Shown piece after piece: positions 50,138 to 57,504 of a stretch of DNA of 64,000 nt. Positions within the stretch are counted from its first letter, which is position 1, and every line of letters begins with the position of its first letter. The stretch spans positions 8,385,001 through 8,449,000 of the forward strand of contig NZ_CP025394.1 in the NCBI RefSeq assembly GCF_002943525.1. The letters run 5' to 3'. Both the position numbers and the translations under genes were made by a program. Source of the DNA: Kitasatospora sp. MMS16-BH015 (GTDB lineage Bacteria; Actinomycetota; Actinomycetes; Streptomycetales; Streptomycetaceae). The notes beneath the pieces were generated by a model, which was given only the letters and a program-made list of their open reading frames with translations, searched no databases and was not told where the DNA came from.

Positions 50138-51816
50138 CGGCCGGCGCCGTACTTGTCGAGGACCTCGGTGGTCATCCACTGCTTGAGCCGCTCGCCGGGG
50201 CCGGAGCGCCAGGCGGCGATGGCGGCCTGCACGTCGGAGACCTTCTTCTTGCCGTGGTAGCAGTCCTTGAGGGTGTCGTTGACGCTCTGCGCGGCGTCGG
50301 CCACGGAGATCGCCTGGGGCATGCTGAAGTTCATGCCCCAGAAGGGCGGCTTGGTGAGGTACTTGACGTTGGCCGCGGACCAGGCCGCGTAGTCCTTGGT
50401 GACCTGGTCGCCGCCCGGGTTGCTGATCACCGAGGCGGGGGCCGCCAGGAACGGCAGGGCCGTCGCCTGGACGTCCTTCTTTCCCTCCTCGGTGAAGGTG
50501 GGCACGCCGTTCACCCGGGTGTGGTGGACGCCCTCGACGCCGAAGTTGACCAGGGTGTACTCGGCGGTGCCGTAGGGGGCGGCGAGGTAGTCGGCGACGC
50601 CGAGCAGCTCCTCGATCTGGGCGGGCTTCAGAGCGGCGTTCAGGTAGCTGATCATGCTGCTGGAGGCGCCCATGTAGATCACCGGGGTGCCCTTGCCGTC
50701 GGCGGTGAGGGCGTCGAGGGCGCCGCGCCGGTACTTCGGGTCGGCGGCGGTGCCGGACTGGTGGTCGGCCAGGTTCCAGGCGCCCAGTCCGCCGCCCCCG
50801 ATGAGCGTCTTGCCGCTGTAGAAGCGGGTGTTCCCGTTGGCGTTGTCGCCGGCGAGCGCGTCCGGGTGCATGAAGCCGGAGGTGGCCAGGCGGTAGTGCC
50901 AGTCGAGGGCCTCCAGGAACTCCTGGGTCTCGAAGGGGTGGACCAGCTTGCCGCCCTCGATCCGCCAGTTCATGGGGACGTTCCAGGCCGTCTGGAGGTA
51001 GGTCCACACGTCGTCGAAGGCCCACACGCCCCGCTTGGCGTCGGTCAGTTCCTTGCCGAGGTGCATCAGGTCGTCGGCGGACCTGATCTGGTCGGGGGTG
51101 ATGCCCCGGGCTTCGAGGACGTCCCGGCGGTAGAAGGTGGCGCCGGGGATGCCGAAGCTGGTGGAGAAGCAGGGGATGCCGTAGAGCCGGTCGCCCCAGA
51201 CCCCGTCCTGCCAGGCGCCGGTGGGGAGGGCGGCCAGGTTCGGGTACTTCTTGATCCAGTCGCCGGACAGGTACGGCGTCAGGTCCGCGAGTTGGGCGCC
51301 GACCAGTGAGCCGGTGTTGAACTTGGCGTTCCACCAGGCCGGCAGGTTGATCCAGTCGGGCAGCTTCTTGGCGGCGGTCATGGTCGGCACGATGGTGTCG
51401 TAGGTGTTCCCGTCGGCCGGTTTGACGGTCAGTTCGATCCCGAGGGCCTTGTCCATCGCCTGGAAGAAGGAGTTGCCGGCCGGCGGGTTGGTGCCCCAGA
51501 GCGGGGTGACGGCGGTGTAGCTGCCGCCCTTGCCGGGGACGCCGCTCACGCTGGTGGGCGGGTGCGCCGGGTAGGACAGGTAGGCCGGGTCGGTCGCGGC
51601 GTCCGCTCCGCCCGCGACCGGGGCGATGTCGGGCTTGACCGCGCCGGCGTTCGCCAAGTAGGTCGGCAGGGCCGACTTGAGCCCTGCCGCGGTGTTCGCG
51701 GCGGCCTTCCTGCCGCCACCGTCGCCGCAGGCGGACAGCAGCGGCGCCATCGCGGCGGCCCCTGCCACGGTGGCGGCGGTGCTCAGGAAGCTCCTGCGGT
51801 TCATCCCGGATCTCAT
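50134..51816 (-). CDS. Extracellular oligosaccharide-binding lipoprotein, LipO type
   Basis: A 560-aa solute-binding protein with a Tat-like lipoprotein signal: MNRRSFLSTAATVAGAAAM then LLSACGDG, the Cys being lipidated. The large size and motifs (LPDWINLPAWWNAKFNTG, DRLYGIPCFSTSFGIPGATF, VWAFDDVWTYLQTAWNVPMN) fit the LipO family that works with LplB/LplC permeases on long or branched oligosaccharides. It is the first gene of the leftward arm of locus 2. Start could also be the ATG four codons later. Many GTCGAAGCG-type repeats lie in its leader. Confidence 0.9.
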   Translation of the reverse strand: MRSGMNRRSFLSTAATVAGAAAMAPLLSACGDGGGRKAAANTAAGLKSALPTYLANAGAVKPDIAPVAGGADAATDPAYLSYPAHPPTSVSGVPGKGGSYTAVTPLWGTNPPAGNSFFQAMDKALGIELTVKPADGNTYDTIVPTMTAAKKLPDWINLPAWWNAKFNTGSLVGAQLADLTPYLSGDWIKKYPNLAALPTGAWQDGVWGDRLYGIPCFSTSFGIPGATFYRRDVLEARGITPDQIRSADDLMHLGKELTDAKRGVWAFDDVWTYLQTAWNVPMNWRIEGGKLVHPFETQEFLEALDWHYRLATSGFMHPDALAGDNANGNTRFYSGKTLIGGGGLGAWNLADHQSGTAADPKYRRGALDALTADGKGTPVIYMGASSSMISYLNAALKPAQIEELLGVADYLAAPYGTAEYTLVNFGVEGVHHTRVNGVPTFTEEGKKDVQATALPFLAAPASVISNPGGDQVTKDYAAWSAANVKYLTKPPFWGMNFSMPQAISVADAAQSVNDTLKDCYHGKKKVSDVQAAIAAWRSGPGERLKQWMTTEVLDKYGAGR

Positions 51817-51835
51817 GGTGGCGTGGCCCCTCTCC

Positions 51836-51936
51836 GTCGAAGCGCGTCGATGCGCGCTGAGAGTGTCGAAGCGTGGCGAAGCGTCGAAACGCTTGGATGT
51901 TTCGGCGAGACTAACGACGCGTTACCAATTGGGCAA
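51836..51936 (-). promoter_or_regulatory. Promoter and operator repeats of the leftward arm of locus 2
   Basis: Leftward -35 TTGCCC (51936-51931), 17-base spacer, -10 TAGTCT (51913-51908). Downstream are five direct nonamers close to GTCGAAGCG, at 51836, 51846 (GTCGATGCG), 51865, 51875 (GGCGAAGCG) and 51883 (GTCGAAACG), mostly ~10 or ~19 bases apart, one or two helical turns. They lie between transcription start and start codon. Confidence 0.6.
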
Positions 51937-51975
51937 GGGCCTGAACAAATCCAAAATCCTTCTCTCCCTTGGGGG

Positions 51976-52019
51976 TTGACGCCCCCGTCGGAGCGTGCCA
52001 GCGTCGAAGGGCTTCGACG
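51976..52019 (+). promoter_or_regulatory. Promoter and operator of the rightward GH3 operon
   Basis: -35 TTGACG at 51976-51981; the -10 would fall near 51999-52004 (CAGCGT, weak). It overlaps an inverted repeat CGTCGAAG-GG-CTTCGACG (52002-52019), whose arms match the GTCGAAGCG repeats on the other promoter. One regulator probably controls both divergent operons. Confidence 0.6.
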
Positions 52020-52057
52020 TGCGACCACCGAGCCGAGCCGCCCTAGGGGTATTCAAG

Positions 52058-54901
52058 TTGAGTTCTGTGCCCAGGTCCGACGCTGTCCTGCCCGAGTTCC
52101 GCAATCCCGCGCTGCCGCTGCGCAAGCGCATCGACGACCTGCTCGAGCGGCTGACGCCCGAGGAGCGGCTCGCGATGCTGCACCAGTACGCGCCCGCTGT
52201 CCCGCGCCTGGGAGTCGCCGCGTTCCGTACCGGCAGCGAGGCGCTGCACGGGGTGTCCTGGCTGGGTGAGGCGACGGTCTTCCCGCAGGCCGTCGGCCTC
52301 GGCGCCAGCTGGGACGAGAGCCTGGTGCGCGAGGTCGCGGCGGCGGTCTCGACCGAGCTGCGGGCCTTCCACCTCCACCGTCCGCCCGCGATCGGCGCCG
52401 CCGAGCGCGGCGCCACCTCGCTCCAGGCGTGGGCCCCCGTGCTCAACCTGCTGCGCGACCCGCGCTGGGGCCGCAACGAGGAGGGCTACTCGGAGGACCC
52501 GGTGCACACCGCCCGGATCGGCGAGGCGTACTGCCGGGGCCTGGCCGGCGACCACCCGGTCTACCTGCGCACCGCGCCGGTGCTCAAGCACTTCCTCGCC
52601 TACAACAACGAGGACGACCGCTGCACCACCTCCTCCGGGCTGCGCCCGCGGGTGCTCCAGGAGTACGACCTGGCCGCCTTCCGCCCGGTGGTCGCCGCCG
52701 GCGCGGCGACGGGCGCGATGGCCGCCTACAACCTGGTCAACGGCCGCCCCTGCCACGTCAGTCCGCTGATCGAGACGGAGCTGCGCCGCTGGGCCGCGCC
52801 CACCGGGCACGAGCTGTTCGTGGTCAGCGACGCCGAGGCCCCCTCCAACCTGGTCGACCCGGAGCACTACTTCGACGACCACGCCGAATCCCACGCGGCG
52901 GCGCTCAAGGCCGGCATCGACAGCTTCACCGACCACGGGGAGGACAGCGAGACCGTGGTCGGCCGGCTGCGCGAGGCCCTGGAGCGCGGCCTGATGGCGC
53001 AGCAGGACGTGGACCGCGCCGTCCGGCGGCAGCTCGAACTGCGCTTCCGCCTGGGCGAGTTCGACCCCGAGTTGGACCCGTACGCGGGCATCGGCCCCGA
53101 GGTGGTCGACTGCGCCGAGCACCGCGCGCTGGCCCGGAGGGCGGTGGCGGAGTCGACGGTACTGCTGAAGAACGAGGGCCTGCTGCCGCTGGATCCGGCC
53201 CGGCCGCCCCGGATCGCCGTGATCGGCCCGCTCGCCGACAGCGTGTTCGAGGACTGGTACAGCGGCACCCTGCCGTACCGGATCGGCCTCGCGGGCGCCC
53301 TGGCCGCCGCCGGCGTCGAGGTGACCCGGGTGGACGGCTCGGACCGGATCGCGCTGCGCTCGCGCACCACGGGTGAACTGCTCGGCAAGACCGCCTTCGA
53401 CCTGACCGACTGGGGTGGCGGCGCCGTCACCCTGCGCGCCGCCGACACCGGCCGCTACCTCGGCCTGCAGGAGGACGGCGGGCTGGCCGCCGACCGGAGC
53501 GTGATCAAGAGCTGGTTCGTCACGGAGACCTTCCGGCTGGAGGCGGTGGGCCCGGACGAGGTGGTGCTGCGCAGCGTTTTCACCGGTCGGTACGCCGGGG
53601 TCGATCCGACGGACGGTCGTGTGAGCGTTCACATTGAAACGGCGGCCGAGGCCGAGCGGTGGCAGCGCGAGCTGGTGCGCGACGGCCTGGCCGAGGCCCG
53701 GGCCGCCGCCGAGGCGGCGGAGGTGGCGGTGGTGATGCTCGGCAACCATCCGATGATCAACGGCCGGGAGACCGAGGACCGCGCGGACATCGCCCTGCCC
53801 GAGGGGCAGGAGGCGCTGCTGCGCGCGGTGGCCGCCGCGCGGCCCGAGACGGCGCTGGTCGTGACGAGCAGCTACCCCTACGCCCTCGACTGGGCCGACG
53901 AGCACCTGCCCGCCGTGGTGTGGACCTCCCACGGCGGGCAGGAGGGCGGCCACGCGCTGGCCGATGTGCTGCTCGGTGCGGCCGAGCCGGCCGGCCGCCT
54001 GCCGCAGACCTGGTACCGGGGCGAGGACCCGCTGCCGCACCCGCTCGACTACGACGTGATCAAGGCGGGCTGGACCTACCAGTACCACCGCACCCCCGCC
54101 CGCTACGCGTTCGGCCACGGGCTCTCCTACACCGAGTTCGCCTACCGCGACCTGCGCCTGTCGCAGCCGTCGATCGATCAGGCCGGCGCGGTCGAGGCCG
54201 TCGTGACCCTGGAGAACACCGGCGAGCGGCCCGGCAGCGAGGTGGTCCAGGTCTACCTCCGGGCCCCGGAAGCCCGTTACGCGGCCCCCCGGCTCAGCCT
54301 GGCCGAGTTCCGCAAGCTACGGCTGGAGCCGGGGGAGAGCCGCGAGCTGACCTTCCGGCTGACGGCCGGGCAGCTCGCCCACTGGGACGTGGCCACCGGC
54401 GCCTTCACCGTCGATCCGGGCCGCTACGAGGTGATCGTCGCCCGCAGTGCCGACCACCACGAGCTGACCGCGCCGCTCACCGTGACCGGCGCCGCCCCCG
54501 CGCCCCGGGCGGGCGTCGGACGCTGTCTCCTGGCCGTGGACTTCGACGACTACGAGGAGGCCGTCATCGTCGACGCCACCCGCGCCGACGGCGACGCCGT
54601 CACGCCCGCCGACCCGGCCCGGCCGGCGACGCTCCTCTTCCGCGAGGTCGACCTCTCCGGGGCCGCCCGGGTGGAGGTCGAGACCGCCCGCGAGGGCGTC
54701 GGCCCGGGCGGAGCGCGGCTCGAACTCCGTTCGGGGGGAAGGCTGCTGGCCGCGATCGAGGTGCCGGTGACCGGCCACCGCTACGCCTGGACCACCACCG
54801 GCGCCAAGCTCGCCGCCCCCCTGGACGGCGTGCACGACCTGAGCCTGGCCCTGCACGGCGACTTCCGGCTGGCCGCCTTCCGCTTCGGCGCGGCCGGCTG
54901 A
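52058..54901 (+). CDS. GH3 beta-glucosidase/beta-xylosidase with a trefoil-like insertion
   Basis: A 947-aa cytoplasmic enzyme. The GH3 N-terminal barrel contains the nucleophile Asp in LFVVSDAEAPSNLVDPEHYF (~257). The alpha/beta sandwich (VLLKNEGLLPLDPARPPRIA, VVMLGNHPMINGRETEDRAD) is interrupted at ~430-530 by a small beta-rich domain with two repeats of the RYLGLQEDGGL / RYAGVDPTDGRV kind. It resembles a fascin/ricin-like trefoil fragment rather than the usual PA14. A fibronectin-III-like domain and a C-terminal CBM-like extension follow. TTG 52058 is chosen as start: AGGGG lies 8 bases before it, and the longer frame would run into the operator. First gene of a GH3-CE7-GH1-GH31 operon. 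Confidence 0.85.
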   Translation: MSSVPRSDAVLPEFRNPALPLRKRIDDLLERLTPEERLAMLHQYAPAVPRLGVAAFRTGSEALHGVSWLGEATVFPQAVGLGASWDESLVREVAAAVSTELRAFHLHRPPAIGAAERGATSLQAWAPVLNLLRDPRWGRNEEGYSEDPVHTARIGEAYCRGLAGDHPVYLRTAPVLKHFLAYNNEDDRCTTSSGLRPRVLQEYDLAAFRPVVAAGAATGAMAAYNLVNGRPCHVSPLIETELRRWAAPTGHELFVVSDAEAPSNLVDPEHYFDDHAESHAAALKAGIDSFTDHGEDSETVVGRLREALERGLMAQQDVDRAVRRQLELRFRLGEFDPELDPYAGIGPEVVDCAEHRALARRAVAESTVLLKNEGLLPLDPARPPRIAVIGPLADSVFEDWYSGTLPYRIGLAGALAAAGVEVTRVDGSDRIALRSRTTGELLGKTAFDLTDWGGGAVTLRAADTGRYLGLQEDGGLAADRSVIKSWFVTETFRLEAVGPDEVVLRSVFTGRYAGVDPTDGRVSVHIETAAEAERWQRELVRDGLAEARAAAEAAEVAVVMLGNHPMINGRETEDRADIALPEGQEALLRAVAAARPETALVVTSSYPYALDWADEHLPAVVWTSHGGQEGGHALADVLLGAAEPAGRLPQTWYRGEDPLPHPLDYDVIKAGWTYQYHRTPARYAFGHGLSYTEFAYRDLRLSQPSIDQAGAVEAVVTLENTGERPGSEVVQVYLRAPEARYAAPRLSLAEFRKLRLEPGESRELTFRLTAGQLAHWDVATGAFTVDPGRYEVIVARSADHHELTAPLTVTGAAPAPRAGVGRCLLAVDFDDYEEAVIVDATRADGDAVTPADPARPATLLFREVDLSGAARVEVETAREGVGPGGARLELRSGGRLLAAIEVPVTGHRYAWTTTGAKLAAPLDGVHDLSLALHGDFRLAAFRFGAAG
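53620..53633. promoter_or_regulatory. Intragenic LacI-type operator-like palindrome
   Basis: TGTGAGCGTTCACA inside the GH3 gene, at the end of the inserted domain. The codons are CGT-GTG-AGC-GTT-CAC-ATT-GAA, AT-rich at third positions compared with flanking codons. Confidence 0.45.
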
Positions 54902-54921
54902 GACCCACCGCCCCACAGACC

Positions 54922-54952
54922 GGCGGCCCGCCCAAGGGGGGAGCGGGCCGCC
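54922..54952 (+). terminator. Terminator-like hairpin between GH3 and CE7 genes
   Basis: GGCGGCCCGC/GCGGGCCGCC, a 10-bp stem with an 11-base loop, 21 bases after the GH3 stop. It may reduce rather than stop read-through, as the next genes are same-strand and functionally related. Confidence 0.6.
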
Positions 54953-55099
54953 TCCCCGCCCCCGGCCCGCGAGCCGGGCGCCCCCGCCTACCGCTGCATC
55001 CGTCCCGACCCCGTCACCCGCCGCCCGGAGGCGGCTCCCATGTCACTGCCCACGCCCCACCACCGCACCTCGTCCTCGCCACACCCGGAGGAGTCCGCC

Positions 55100-56101
55100 G
55101 TGCCGCCCACCGACCTCGGACTCGACGCACTCGCCGACCACAAGCCCGAGCCGGCCGCCCCGCAGGACTTCGACGCGTTCTGGCAGCGCACCCTCGCCGA
55201 GGCCCGCTCGCACGGCGGAGCGGTGAAGGTCGAACGGGTCACCGAGCGGTACGGCCTGCGTACCGTCGAGGTGGAGGACGTGCGCTTCCCCGGCTGGAAC
55301 GGCGAGCCGGTGGCCGCCTGGCTGCTGCGCCCGCGCGGCGCCGAGGGGCCGCTGCGCGGCGTTGAGGGGCCGTTGCCGGTCGTCGTCACCTACCTCGGCT
55401 ACAGCGGAGGCCGCGGGCTGCCCACCGAGCACCTGTTCTGGTCCGCCGCCGGCTATGCCCAACTCGTGGTGGACAGCCGGGGCCAGGGACACGACACCCC
55501 GGACCGGACCGTGGGAGACGGCACGCAGTGGGCCGAGGGCTTCATGACCCGCGGCATCGACTCGCCGGAGCACCACTACTACCGGCGGCTGATGACCGAC
55601 TGCGTGCGCGCCGTGGACGCCGTCGGCCGGCTCCCCGGGCTGGACAGCGGCAAGGTGGTGGTGACCGGTGTCAGCCAGGGCGGCGGCCTGGCCCTCGCCG
55701 TCGCCGGACTCACCGGAGACGGGGTGGCCGCGGTGCTGCCGGACGTCCCGTTCCTCTGCCACTACCGCCAAGGCGCCCAGCTGTCCCTGGAAGGGCCGTA
55801 CCAGGAGATCGTGAAGTACCTGCGCTGGCACAGCCGGCACCGGGTGGCGGAGACCTTCGCCACCCTGGGGTACTTCGACGGCGTCCACTTCGCCCGGCGG
55901 GCCACCGCACCCGCCCTGTTCAGCGTCGGCGGGATGGACCCGGTCTGCCCGCCCCCGACGGTGTACGCGGCGTTCAACCACTACCGGGGTGCGGACCGCA
56001 CCATGACGGTCTGGCCGTTCGCCGACCACGCCGGCGGCTGCGGATCGAACCCGCCCGTCCAGCTGGCCTGGCTGCGCGAGCGCGGGCTGGGCCCGGCGTG
56101 A
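55100..56101 (+). CDS. Acetylxylan esterase/cephalosporin-C deacetylase type, CE7
   Basis: A 333-aa alpha/beta hydrolase that removes acetyl groups from imported xylo- or xyloglucan-oligosaccharides; no signal peptide. The catalytic Ser is in VTGVSQGGGLAL (~191), Asp in SVGGMDPVCPP (~280) and His in PFADHAGGC (~310); RGQGHDTPDRT is the CE7 RGQ motif. The frame is open to an ATG at 55040, but GTG 55100 has GGAGGAG 6 bases upstream, and the resulting start PPTDLGLDALADHKPEPA aligns with the family N-terminus. The stop overlaps the GH1 start by 4 bases. Confidence 0.9.
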   Translation: MPPTDLGLDALADHKPEPAAPQDFDAFWQRTLAEARSHGGAVKVERVTERYGLRTVEVEDVRFPGWNGEPVAAWLLRPRGAEGPLRGVEGPLPVVVTYLGYSGGRGLPTEHLFWSAAGYAQLVVDSRGQGHDTPDRTVGDGTQWAEGFMTRGIDSPEHHYYRRLMTDCVRAVDAVGRLPGLDSGKVVVTGVSQGGGLALAVAGLTGDGVAAVLPDVPFLCHYRQGAQLSLEGPYQEIVKYLRWHSRHRVAETFATLGYFDGVHFARRATAPALFSVGGMDPVCPPPTVYAAFNHYRGADRTMTVWPFADHAGGCGSNPPVQLAWLRERGLGPA

Positions 56102-57504
56102 ACGCTCCCGCTCAGCTGGTCCGGTGCCTGCCCGCCGGGTTCCGGTTCGGCGCCGCCACCGCCGCGTACCAGATCGAGGGCGCCCACCGCGAGGACGGCC
56201 GGGGCCCGTCCGTCTGGGACACCTTCAGCCACACCCCGGGCCGCACCCTCGACGGCGCCACCGGCGACACCGCCTGCGACCACTACCACCGCTACCCCGA
56301 GGACGTGGCCCTGCTGCGCGGGCTCGGGGTGGACGGCTACCGGTTCTCGATCTCCTGGCCGCGCCTGCTGCCGCAGGGCACCGGGCCGGTCAACGCCAAG
56401 GGGCTGGACTTCTACGACCGGCTGATCGACGAGCTGCTGGCCGCCGGCGTCGCGCCCGCCGTGACGCTGTACCACTGGGACCTGCCGCAGGCCCTCGAAG
56501 ACCGGGGCGGCTGGCGGGTGCGCGCCACCGCCGAGGCGTTCGCGGCGTTCGCGGCGCTGGCCGCCGAGCGGTACGGGGACCGGGTCGAGCGGTGGATCAC
56601 CCTCAACGAGCCGTACTGCTCCGCCTTCGTCGGCTACGCCGAGGGACGACACGCACCCGGGGCCCGGGAGGGCCGGGGCGCGCTGGCGGCGGCCCACCAC
56701 CTGCTGGTCGGGCACGGCCTGGCGGTGCGCGAGCTCCGGGCGGCGGGGGCCCGGGAGATCGGCATCACCCTCAACCTCGACCGGGTGCACGCCGCCTCCA
56801 CGCTCCCCGAGGACCTCGCCGCCCGGCGCCGCGCCAAGGTGCTGCACAACGAGGTCTGGACCGAGCCGCTGTTCGCCGGGCGCTACCCGCCCCAGGAGCG
56901 GCAGACCTGGGGCGGCCTGGCCGGGGGCCCCTGGCGCCGGCCGGGTGACCTGGAGCTGATCGGCGCGCCGCTGGACTTCCTCGGCGTCAACTTCTACCGC
57001 CCGATCACCGTGGCCGCTGCCCCGCACCGCGAGGCCGACCCCGAGCGGCGCACCGCCGTGGACATCGGCGTCACCGAGCTCGACCCGTACGGCACCCGGC
57101 ACACCACCATGGGCTGGCCCGTGGTGCCGGCCGCCTTCACCGAGCTGCTCCGCGAGCTGCACCGGCGCCACCCGCGCCTGCCGCCGATCTGGATCACCGA
57201 GAACGGCACCGCCGAGGCCGACACCGTCGGCGCCGACGGCCTGGTGCACGACGCGCAGCGGATCGACTACCTCGCCGAGCACCTGGCCGCCGTGGCCGAG
57301 GCCGTCGCGGCGGGGGTGGACGTGCGCGGCTACTACCTCTGGTCGCTGCTCGACAACTTCGAGTGGGCCCGGGGCTACGCCCAGCGCTTCGGCCTGGTCC
57401 ACGTCGACTTCGACACCCTCACCCGCACGCCCAAGGACAGCTACCACTGGTACCGGGCCCTGATCGCCGCGCACCGCGCGCGGACGGAGGAAGCAGCACG
57501 ATGA
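56098..57504 (+). CDS. Beta-glucosidase, GH1
   Basis: A 468-aa cytoplasmic enzyme with all GH1 marks: FRFGAATAAYQIEGAHREDG at the start, acid/base Glu in WITLNEPYCSAFVGY (~169), nucleophile Glu in IWITENGTAE (~368), and SLLDNFEWARGYAQRFGLVH near the end. It would release glucose from cello- or xyloglucan-derived oligosaccharides after de-xylosylation. GTG 56098 overlaps the CE7 stop, and its own stop overlaps the GH31 start (ATGA), so the three are translationally coupled. Confidence 0.95.
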   Translation: MNAPAQLVRCLPAGFRFGAATAAYQIEGAHREDGRGPSVWDTFSHTPGRTLDGATGDTACDHYHRYPEDVALLRGLGVDGYRFSISWPRLLPQGTGPVNAKGLDFYDRLIDELLAAGVAPAVTLYHWDLPQALEDRGGWRVRATAEAFAAFAALAAERYGDRVERWITLNEPYCSAFVGYAEGRHAPGAREGRGALAAAHHLLVGHGLAVRELRAAGAREIGITLNLDRVHAASTLPEDLAARRRAKVLHNEVWTEPLFAGRYPPQERQTWGGLAGGPWRRPGDLELIGAPLDFLGVNFYRPITVAAAPHREADPERRTAVDIGVTELDPYGTRHTTMGWPVVPAAFTELLRELHRRHPRLPPIWITENGTAEADTVGADGLVHDAQRIDYLAEHLAAVAEAVAAGVDVRGYYLWSLLDNFEWARGYAQRFGLVHVDFDTLTRTPKDSYHWYRALIAAHRARTEEAAR

